From the NCBI GenBank assembly GCA_020846515.1, contig JADLDX010000581.1, forward strand, positions 1-5,729: a DNA stretch of 5,729 bases, given 5' to 3'. The notes beneath the pieces were generated by a model. That model did no database searches, was not told the DNA's origin, and was given only the letters and a program-made list of their open reading frames with translations. Source of the stretch: Pirellulaceae bacterium (lineage in GTDB: Bacteria > Planctomycetota > Planctomycetia > Pirellulales > Pirellulaceae). The translations under genes and the position numbers were made by a program. Shown piece after piece: positions 1 to 4,836 of the stretch. Each line of letters opens with the position of its first letter. The stretch's first letter is position 1.

Positions 1-13
1 ATGTTTGATCGAC

Positions 14-50
14 TTAAAGCGGAATCGGCGCGAGCCGTCCGGTTCCGTTT
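14..50 (+). repeat. hairpin repeat, copy A (forward orientation)
   Basis: Copy A reads AAGCGGA, then the stem CGGC (26-29), loop GCGA (30-33) and GCCG (34-37), then CCGGT. The flanks extend the dyad: CGGAA (20-24) pairs with TTCCG (43-47), and AAA (16-18) with TTT (48-50) if G19 is bulged. It matches the core of copies B, C and D. Relative to B and D the third stem pair is G-C instead of A-T, so pairing is kept. It faces copy B 20-30 bases away, making an inverted pair. Confidence 0.6.
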
Positions 51-68
51 GGTTGTTCTCGGCGAAAC

Positions 69-95
69 ACCGGGCAGCTTGCGCTGCTCCGCTTA
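69..95 (-). repeat. hairpin repeat, copy B (reverse orientation)
   Basis: Read on the - strand, this copy is identical over 27 bases to copy D at 3378-3404, more than 3 kb away. On that strand it begins TAAGCGGAG and contains the 5-bp stem GCAGC / GCTGC closed by a GCAA loop, a GNRA-type tetraloop if transcribed. It ends about 60 bases before the methyltransferase start codon. With copy A it forms an inverted pair resembling a REPIN. Confidence 0.75.
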
Positions 96-156
96 AATTT
101 GAACGGCATTGTGGTTAAGCCCAAGGTACAGCATTACCAAAAAAGGCGAGGTTGAC

Positions 157-717
157 ATGTTCATTCAAGTACTCCCGTGGCCGCAGGGCGAATTGTCGGC
201 GGTCTGGTCCGGACAGGGCCTTTACCGGCTGGTCTTTGGTCGCTTGGAGGGTGAACCGGGTGGCGATGCGCAGGTAGCCAATTCACAGGCGGGCCATGCA
301 CAGGCGGGGCAGCCCGGTCATAACGGGACGCCCAGTCAGTCACTGCGCTCTGGTCAGATCGCTTTGGCCAGAGCAATGGAAGATTACTTCGCGGGTGGTG
401 AGCTTGAGTTTCCGTTAGCCCATTTAGACTGGAGTGGGACGCCGGAGTTTCATCGCCGAGTCTTGCAGCGTTGTGTGCAAATTGCGCGAGGGGAGACCTG
501 GACCTATGGTCAATTGGCCAAAGCCGTTGGCAGTCCCGGCGCCGCGCGGGCGGTGGGGCAAGCCATGGCGCGCAATCGATGGCCTCTGATCGTTCCTTGC
601 CATCGAGTGCTTGGTCATTCGGGCAAGTTGACCGGATACTCAGGCCAGGGCGGTACCGCTACCAAACGTTGGTTGCTGGATAGAGAGCAATGCGGCACGT
701 CAGCCCTACTGCTATGA
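157..717 (+). CDS. ogt: methylated-DNA--[protein]-cysteine S-methyltransferase
   Basis: This 186-residue suicide repair protein would transfer the alkyl group from O6-alkylguanine (or O4-alkylthymine) in DNA to its own cysteine in the cytoplasm. The active-site motif PCHRV has acceptor Cys148 with His149, and a Glu at 177 in LLDRE fits the known Cys-His-Glu relay. RAVGQA carries the expected arginine finger, Arg131, and Asn140 precedes the active loop. GETWTYGQLA belongs to the winged-helix DNA-binding part. The usual glycine-rich stretch is GYSGQGG here. ATG157 is preferred over an in-frame TTG at 109 because GGCGAGG (144-150) lies 6 bases upstream of it. Residues about 44-57 form a low-complexity insert (QAGHA QAGQP GHNG) made by a 15-base direct repeat between the N-terminal and catalytic parts. 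The gene appears monocistronic, followed by a terminator at 779-810. Family assignment is firm; Ogt versus other single-domain members is conventional. Confidence 0.94.
   Translation: MFIQVLPWPQGELSAVWSGQGLYRLVFGRLEGEPGGDAQVANSQAGHAQAGQPGHNGTPSQSLRSGQIALARAMEDYFAGGELEFPLAHLDWSGTPEFHRRVLQRCVQIARGETWTYGQLAKAVGSPGAARAVGQAMARNRWPLIVPCHRVLGHSGKLTGYSGQGGTATKRWLLDREQCGTSALLL
284..308 (+). repeat. in-frame 15-bp direct repeat within the methyltransferase gene
   Basis: CACAGGCGGG occurs at 284-293 and again at 299-308, a 15-base period that keeps the reading frame. It encodes the adjacent pentapeptides QAGHA and QAGQP. It lies in the linker before the catalytic domain, where extra length is likely tolerated. 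It looks like a recent small tandem duplication. Confidence 0.7.
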
Positions 718-724
718 TCATAGC
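711..724. repeat. perfect 14-bp palindrome over the ogt stop codon
   Basis: GCTATGATCATAGC is its own reverse complement, and the TGA stop (715-717) sits at its centre. No U tract follows, so it is not a typical intrinsic terminator. It could be a protein-binding dyad or chance; nothing in the sequence decides. Confidence 0.5.
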
Positions 725-778
725 GCTGGCCGTGTCACGTTAGATCATGGCCCAGTCGTTCTCCGTAGTTTCAGGCTA

Positions 779-810
779 GGGAGCAACGCCAGAGAGCGCT
801 CCCGCTTTTT
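779..810 (+). terminator. probable intrinsic terminator of ogt
   Basis: GGGAGC (779-784) pairs with GCTCCC (798-803) around a 13-base loop. GC and then five T (806-810) follow. The position, about 60 bases after the stop codon on the same strand, fits a terminator. The loop is rather long, so strength is uncertain. Confidence 0.6.
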
Positions 811-844
811 CCGACGGCGTTGTCGTCACCTGTGGCCATCACCG

Positions 845-871
845 TTGGTTTGGGTTGGTTGGTTTGGGTGG
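845..871 (+). repeat. GT-rich duplicated tract with spaced G runs
   Basis: TTGGTTTGGGT occurs at 845-855 and again at 859-869. The tract carries six runs of two or three G separated by two or three T, with a seventh GG at 870-871. That spacing allows a two-layer G-quadruplex on the + strand. It lies about 70 bases upstream of the metallohydrolase start, so it may be in its 5' leader or promoter region. Simple slippage duplication is the plain explanation. Confidence 0.5.
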
Positions 872-893
872 ACTTGGATGATGGCGGTTCAAT

Positions 894-921
894 ACACCGG
901 GTGGCTTGCGCCGCTCCGCTT
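894..921 (-). repeat. hairpin repeat, copy C (reverse orientation)
   Basis: Aligned without gaps to the 28 bases at 67-94 (copy B plus two flanking bases), it differs at three positions. Two of them change an A-T stem pair to G-C. The third turns a C-G pair into T-G, which still pairs as U-G in a + strand RNA but not in a - strand RNA. It ends about 11 bases before the Shine-Dalgarno of the metallohydrolase gene, so it would lie in that mRNA's leader. It also supplies an in-frame TTG at 906. Confidence 0.7.
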
Positions 922-941
922 TTAACAGTCGCGAGGTAGTT

Positions 942-3347
942 ATGTCTGCGCGTACATTCGTTTGTTCTTTGTGTTGGGTGACTTGGATGTCGTTCCAGGC
1001 AATCGCCGCGGAGCCCGTGACGTTACCGGCTGGTTGGCCGCAAGTCACGGGGGTCGAAGCACAGCCACTGGTGGCGTCGGTCAAACGTCTAATCAGCGCC
1101 ATGAACTTGGCTGGTTCACCACTGGATGCTGCCCTGACGGAAGAGCTCGAAAAAGGGATGGCCAGTCCGGATGCGGAAGCCGTGGCCGCGCGCGTTCAAC
1201 AGTTGCTCGATCCGCTTTGCCTGGCCGCTGTGTCGATCAATCCCGAGAGTCGCGTGAAGGTGGTGGCGCCTCAAGCTCGCCAGGAGCTGGTGCAGCATGG
1301 TTGGCGTACGTTCCTGATCAAGATCCATAACGAAGCGGGCGTCACGGCTCCGTTGGGTGTCAGCAGTCCACAGGCGCAAACATTCCTGCGGCGCAGTTCC
1401 GGATCGCCTGAGCCCAAGCAGAATATATCGTCCGCCGACGTGCGCGATCGTTGGTTAGAGCTGGCTGTGCTGATCAAGCAGCCGCTGGTGCCGACCCTGT
1501 CGGGGCTGCCGCTTGAGTATCGCTTGATCCAGCTGTACAGTCGCGACGCCGGTCAACGCGAAGCCACATTGGCGTTTGATGTCGGGCAAGGTACACAGGA
1601 TCTTGGTTTCCGCAATGAAGCGCCGCTTCAGTTCTTGTGCAAGCCGGCCAGCGAGATACGGCTGTCGATTCGAGACACCGATGGGTCGCCTACGACTGCC
1701 GCGTTGCTGGTGACCGATGCCCAGGGCCGCGTCTATCCTAATCCCGCGCGTCGCTTGGCACCTGACTTCTTCTTTCATCCGCAGGTCTATCGACAGGATG
1801 GTGAGACGCTGGATTTGCCACCGGGGCACTACTATGTAACCGCCACTCGCGGACCAGAGTATCTCGCTTATAAAACCGAAATCGATGTCGTAGCCGGCAA
1901 AGCCGCGGAACCAATTGTCGTCAAACTCGAACGCTGGATAGATCCCACGCAGCGTGGCTGGTTCAGTGGGGACCATCATGTGCACGCAGCTGGTTGCGCC
2001 CACTACGAACAACCCACCGAAGGCGTTAAGCCTGATGATATGCTGCGGCACATTTTAGGCGAGGACCTGAAGGTGGGGTGCGTGCTCAGTTGGGGACCTT
2101 GTTGGTATTATCAGAAGCAGTTCTTCGAAGGTCGTACCAGCGACTTGAGCAAGCGCGATTACTTGATGCGTTACGACGTCGAGGTCAGTGGTTTTCCCTC
2201 TTCTCATGCTGGGCATCTATGCTTGTTGCGACTGTCGGAGGATGACTATCCGGGGACGGAGCGCATCGAGCAATGGCCGAGCTGGACATTGCCAGTGCTG
2301 AAGTGGGGCCAACAACAAGGCGGCGTTGTCGGTTACAGCCATAGCGGTTGGGGGTTGGCTTTGCCGGATTATTTGCCCAACGGCACGCGCGCTCCCACGC
2401 CTGGCGGCAAAAATGAATTTGGTCCGCGCAGCGGTGGAAAAGCTGCCTACAAGTTACCCGACCTGGCGATGCCGGCCTTTGATGGTATCGGGGCCAATGA
2501 ATTTATCGTCACGGTGGCCCACGACGCGTGTGACTTTATCTCGGCCGTTGATACGCCGGCCATTTGGGAGCTGAATATTTGGTATCACACGCTCAATAGC
2601 GGCTTTCGCACGCGGATCAGCGGCGAGACCGATTTTCCATGTATCTATGGTGAACGCGTGGGCTTGGGACGCATCTATGTGCAACTGGATGAAGGCCAAC
2701 CGCTGACCTATGAGCATTGGGTCAAGGGGCTGAAGCATGGTCGCAGCTATTGCGGAGACGGTCAGAGTCATGTGTTGAAATTCGAAATCAACGGCACCGC
2801 GTTGGGAGCTGCCGGCGCAGGGGGCGAAGCGTCCACTAGCGAATTGTTGATTGATAAACCATCCAAGGTCACGGTTAAGGCTGATGTAGCCGCACTGCTG
2901 GATGCTGAACCTTCGGCCGAGGGTCGGGCCATTGGTCAGCGTCGACTCGATGAAAAACCGTATTGGCATTTGGAGCGTTGTCGCATCGATGGGTCACGGC
3001 GAGTGCCCGTTGAGTTGATCGTCAACGGACAAGTGGCTCAGCGACAAGAGATTGAGGCCGACGGTACTGTGCAGGAGCTCACCTGGGAAATTGAGCTGAC
3101 GCAGTCCAGTTGGGTAGCGCTACGTATCCTGCCATCGGTCCATACGAATCCGATTTTTGTGGTGGTGGATGGCAAGCCAGTTCGGCCCAGTCTCGCCAGC
3201 GCGCAGTGGTGCCGTCAGGCCGTGGATGTTTGCTGGGAACGCAAACGCAATCAAATTCGCGAAAGTGAACGTGAGGCAGCCGCCGCAGCCTATCAGCAAG
3301 CGCGTGAGATCTACGAGCGGCGCATGCAAGAGAGTGTTGGACCGTAG
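942..3347 (+). CDS. secreted CehA/McbA-family metallohydrolase (PHP domain)
   Basis: This 801-residue protein belongs to the PHP-type metallohydrolases named after the carbaryl hydrolases CehA and McbA; its own substrate cannot be read from sequence. Residues 1-23 look like a signal peptide ending QAIAA before EPVTLP, so export is expected. About 236-330 form a beta-rich domain (RLSIRDTDG, LDLPPGHYYV) resembling carboxypeptidase-regulatory or Ig-like folds. The metal site starts at 344 with DHHVH (His346, His348). Later likely ligands or active-site residues lie in SHAGH (His422, His425), GYSHSGWG (His467) and GETDFP (Asp564). A C-terminal beta domain contains HTNPIFVVVDGKPVR, and the last ~40 residues are a charged, Ala-rich helix. 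ATG942 is preferred over the in-frame TTG906 because GAGG (933-936) lies 5 bases upstream and the signal peptide begins there. The gene stands alone, with repeat copies C and D at either end. Superfamily is firm, substrate unknown. Confidence 0.9.
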   Translation: MSARTFVCSLCWVTWMSFQAIAAEPVTLPAGWPQVTGVEAQPLVASVKRLISAMNLAGSPLDAALTEELEKGMASPDAEAVAARVQQLLDPLCLAAVSINPESRVKVVAPQARQELVQHGWRTFLIKIHNEAGVTAPLGVSSPQAQTFLRRSSGSPEPKQNISSADVRDRWLELAVLIKQPLVPTLSGLPLEYRLIQLYSRDAGQREATLAFDVGQGTQDLGFRNEAPLQFLCKPASEIRLSIRDTDGSPTTAALLVTDAQGRVYPNPARRLAPDFFFHPQVYRQDGETLDLPPGHYYVTATRGPEYLAYKTEIDVVAGKAAEPIVVKLERWIDPTQRGWFSGDHHVHAAGCAHYEQPTEGVKPDDMLRHILGEDLKVGCVLSWGPCWYYQKQFFEGRTSDLSKRDYLMRYDVEVSGFPSSHAGHLCLLRLSEDDYPGTERIEQWPSWTLPVLKWGQQQGGVVGYSHSGWGLALPDYLPNGTRAPTPGGKNEFGPRSGGKAAYKLPDLAMPAFDGIGANEFIVTVAHDACDFISAVDTPAIWELNIWYHTLNSGFRTRISGETDFPCIYGERVGLGRIYVQLDEGQPLTYEHWVKGLKHGRSYCGDGQSHVLKFEINGTALGAAGAGGEASTSELLIDKPSKVTVKADVAALLDAEPSAEGRAIGQRRLDEKPYWHLERCRIDGSRRVPVELIVNGQVAQRQEIEADGTVQELTWEIELTQSSWVALRILPSVHTNPIFVVVDGKPVRPSLASAQWCRQAVDVCWERKRNQIRESEREAAAAAYQQAREIYERRMQESVGP

Positions 3348-3377
3348 AACCTGCGGGCTGTAAGACCGGTACAAATG

Positions 3378-3404
3378 TAAGCGGAGCAGCGCAAGCTGCC
3401 CGGT
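3378..3404 (+). repeat. hairpin repeat, copy D (forward orientation)
   Basis: It is identical over 27 bases to the reverse complement of copy B. The stem is GCAGC (3386-3390) and GCTGC (3395-3399) with loop GCAA. GACCGG at 3364-3369 can also pair with CCGGTC at 3400-3405, directly extending the inner stem past a one-sided bulge. It lies 30 bases after the metallohydrolase stop codon, so it would be in the 3' untranslated part of that mRNA. Confidence 0.75.
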
Positions 3405-3416
3405 CTGTTGCTGACC

Positions 3417-3449
3417 AGGTTGTGACTAGGTTGTGACTAGGTTGTGACC
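3417..3449 (+). repeat. three tandem copies of an 11-bp unit
   Basis: AGGTTGTGACT is repeated at 3417-3427 and 3428-3438, then as AGGTTGTGACC at 3439-3449. A degenerate fourth unit (AAGTTGGTCTG) follows. The 11-base period is about one helical turn. It sits between the metallohydrolase gene and its terminator. It may be a simple array or stacked binding sites. Confidence 0.75.
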
Positions 3450-3483
3450 AAGTTGGTCTGTGGCGTCAGTAGAGAAGTGGGCA

Positions 3484-3529
3484 TAAAAAAAGCGGTCGAC
3501 CTGCGCTGGTAGGTCAACCGCTTATTTTT
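3484..3529. terminator. bidirectional intrinsic terminator between convergent genes
   Basis: AAGCGGT (3490-3496) pairs with ACCGCTT (3517-3523), and after one mismatch GACCT (3498-3502) pairs with AGGTC (3511-3515) around an 8-base loop. The 3' side runs into ATTTTTC and the 5' side is an A tract (3485-3490), so both strands give a hairpin followed by U residues. It serves the metallohydrolase (+) and the thioredoxin-like gene (-). Confidence 0.9.
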
Positions 3530-3698
3530 CGTCGCAGGTGGGCCACGAGCCTCGCATGCGATGAGTGTTCGAACCTATTGGTTTTGCCTTGGGGGAGGCT
3601 GGAGGCGATGTGCTTCCGTTTCTTATTCCACCCGCTTCAGGCAAGAGGCTGATTTCAAAGTTTGAACTGTACGGCCCACTGCCGTAAAGTGAACAGGA

Positions 3699-4112
3699 TT
3701 ACGGACGAGCCGCAGTTTGACGCACGGGTTCTCGAACTCGAGAGATCAATTCGCGAAGTCGCGATTTGCTCTGCATGCCAGTTAAACTATAACGCTTCCA
3801 ACCATCAGCATCCTGCTTGAACATGACGACTTGGGGTAGTGTTGAACCGCGCATCAGCTGCTCGGCCAACTCGGGTCGTGCGTCCTTATCGACCACGGCC
3901 ACTACCACGTCATCCAACTCCCCGGATCCCTTCATGGGTTCAATTGTTTCCTTCTTCATCACTTGGCAGGAGGCACACCAGTTGGCTCCCACCAGGACTA
4001 AGAGCGGCTTTTTCTCCTTTTCGGCCTTCGCACACGCAGCGTCGTATTCGTCTGAAACTTCGTTCGTGGCTAAAGTAACAGCCAGTATAAGAGCTAATGC
4101 CACATGAACCAT
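3699..4112 (-). CDS. exported thioredoxin-like protein
   Basis: This 137-residue thioredoxin-fold protein carries the redox motif W45-C46-A-S-C49 after the strand PLLVLVGAN, and STLPQVVMF supplies the cis-proline Pro93. The N-terminus MVHVALALILAVTLA is hydrophobic and looks like a signal peptide cleaved near residue 15, so it probably acts outside the cytoplasm. A lysine/glutamate-rich helix (AEKEKK) precedes the first core strand. The CASC dipeptide differs from the CGPC of housekeeping thioredoxin, suggesting a specialised reductase or isomerase role; the partner is unknown. Start choice: GAAGGG lies 9 bases before ATG4112 but abuts ATG4121, so 4112 is preferred. A TTG at 4151 would add a non-hydrophobic stretch. 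Its mRNA would run through about 170 bases to the shared terminator at 3484-3529. Family firm, role open. Confidence 0.88.
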   Translation of the reverse strand: MVHVALALILAVTLATNEVSDEYDAACAKAEKEKKPLLVLVGANWCASCQVMKKETIEPMKGSGELDDVVVAVVDKDARPELAEQLMRGSTLPQVVMFKQDADGWKRYSLTGMQSKSRLRELISRVREPVRQTAARP

Positions 4113-4147
4113 ACTTGTCATCCCTTCGTGAAAAGACAGTGTGGCGA

Positions 4148-4366
4148 TCAATCAGCAAAGATGAACAGGACTCCTGCCAGTTCAAACAGACTGTCATTGC
4201 TGATAACTTGGTAATCCAGGACAATCGCCCCATGGTAGCCCCGCAGCTTCGCGCTGTCCGTTGAGCCCCGTTTGGTACGGCTGACCAAGAATACGTCCGT
4301 GATACAACTAACCGACAGTCGGCAGTACGAGTCCTTTCCATCCCAGCGCGCTGATATGTCTCGCTG
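4148..4366 (-). other. open frame without a usable start; possible gene remnant
   Basis: After a TAA at 4367-4369 one - strand frame stays open for 72 codons to a TGA at 4148-4150. It reads naturally at its end (GYHGAIVLDYQVISNDSLF, then ELAGVLFIFAD). It has no ATG or GTG; the only TTG would leave 46 residues. Other - strand frames are open through parts of the same stretch, which weakens the case. I recognise no family. It could be a decayed gene, a translated part of a dispersed repeat, or chance. Confidence 0.2.
4239..4265 (-). repeat. possible divergent hairpin repeat, copy E
   Basis: Read on the - strand, this resembles copies B and D: AACGGA, CAGCGC, AAGCTGC and GG occur in the same order. 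One base is inserted in the loop and two are missing in the 5' arm. The stem CAGC/GCTG is kept around a 5-base loop. It lies about 125 bases upstream of the thioredoxin-like start. The indels make it doubtful. Confidence 0.3.
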
Positions 4367-4408
4367 TTAAAGGGTGCGGCGGGCAAAATCGAAGAGGAGA
4401 ATCAAGTC

Positions 4409-4434
4409 CTGGAAAGCTGGCTAAAGTTTTCCAG
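4409..4434. repeat. 7-bp inverted repeat
   Basis: CTGGAAA (4409-4415) pairs with TTTCCAG (4428-4434) around a 12-base loop. No U tract follows on either strand. It may be an operator-like dyad or chance. Confidence 0.4.
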
Positions 4435-4474
4435 TCACGCAACCTTTAACGACCAATGTTTCGCCAGAGTATAG

Positions 4475-4489
4475 GCACCGAAAAGGTGC
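4475..4489. repeat. small hairpin with GAAAA loop
   Basis: GCACC (4475-4479) pairs with GGTGC (4485-4489) around GAAAA, with a possible outer G-T pair. It is compact and GC-rich but too short to assign a role. Confidence 0.4.
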
Positions 4490-4509
4490 TGGCAACTGCC
4501 TGCTGCCGT

Positions 4510-4556
4510 GCTAGCATTATCGTCAGGCGACCCAGACCATCCAAAGTTATGCTAGC
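4510..4556. repeat. 8-bp inverted repeat with 31-base spacer
   Basis: GCTAGCAT (4510-4517) and ATGCTAGC (4549-4556) are exact reverse complements, and each contains the palindrome GCTAGC. The repeat lies midway between two divergent genes. It could be a paired regulator site or the ends of a small inserted element; no flanking duplication is obvious. Confidence 0.45.
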
Positions 4557-4836
4557 CAAGCGGAAGAACAATTGCGACGGAATGCAGCAAGTCATTCCCG
4601 TTTTGAGGGTTACGTAAAACGCCCCATGTTTTGCAAAAGGGTAGTTACCACTCTTGTGGGCTATATGCGACTGGTCCGAAAGATTTTTTTGGAATGTTTG
4701 TCCAAAAGGGTGGAGTTGCTAGAATTCGCGTTCAAAAATCGTTGATGGCTTCGATAGGCTCTGGGTCATCAGTCACGCTCAGCGGACGGCCAACGTTTGT
4801 GGTCAACCGCTCAAGAACACTTTTTGGGATCCAACC

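Larger units (their letters stand above)
1..96 (+). other. short open frame overlapping the repeat pair, possible gene tail
   Basis: Frame 1 is open from the first base (ATG) to a TAA at 94-96, giving 31 codons. The protein starts MFDRLKAESARAV and ends TPGSLRCSA. Its last codons are supplied entirely by repeat copy B, and codons 6-14 by copy A. No Shine-Dalgarno sequence can be judged because the window starts here. It could be the 3' end of an upstream gene that picked up the repeat, or a chance frame through a repeat pair. I recognise no family and favour the chance or tail explanation. Confidence 0.2.
4113..4836. other. long intergenic region between divergent genes, no convincing CDS
   Basis: These 724 bases separate two divergently transcribed genes and should hold both promoters, though I could not place a convincing -35/-10 pair. 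They contain an open - strand frame without a start, a divergent repeat candidate, and several inverted repeats listed separately. There is also a hairpin TTTTGGA (4687-4693) / TCCAAAA (4701-4707) and a 10-bp palindrome TTTTGCAAAA (4629-4638). CAAAAGGGT occurs twice, at 4634-4642 and 4703-4711. The stretch looks less coding-like than its neighbours. Confidence 0.6.

Noticed and set aside
1455..2051. 198-codon open frame on the - strand
   Set aside because: It lies fully inside the metallohydrolase gene, shows no recognisable motif, and is explained by codon bias of the real gene.
2454..2969. 171-codon open frame on the - strand
   Set aside because: It is antisense to the metallohydrolase C-terminal half, with no motif or start context of its own.
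3541..3698. Possible RNA gene suggested by GTTCGAACC and nearby palindromes (TCGCATGCGA at 3552-3561)
   Set aside because: No tRNA cloverleaf could be built, and no SRP, 6S or tmRNA signature was seen. The stretch is best read as the 3' untranslated part of the thioredoxin-like transcript.
3940..4386. 148-codon open frame on the - strand
   Set aside because: Its downstream third overlaps the thioredoxin-like gene in another frame, and the predicted protein has no recognisable domain.
4474..4490. Sigma-54 promoter (GGCAC ... TGCT)
   Set aside because: The distance between the GG and GC elements is about three bases too long, and the match is better explained as a small hairpin.
4684..4707. 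T-rich hairpin as a terminator
   Set aside because: The T run precedes the hairpin on the + strand and only A residues follow on the - strand, so neither direction gives a hairpin followed by U residues.
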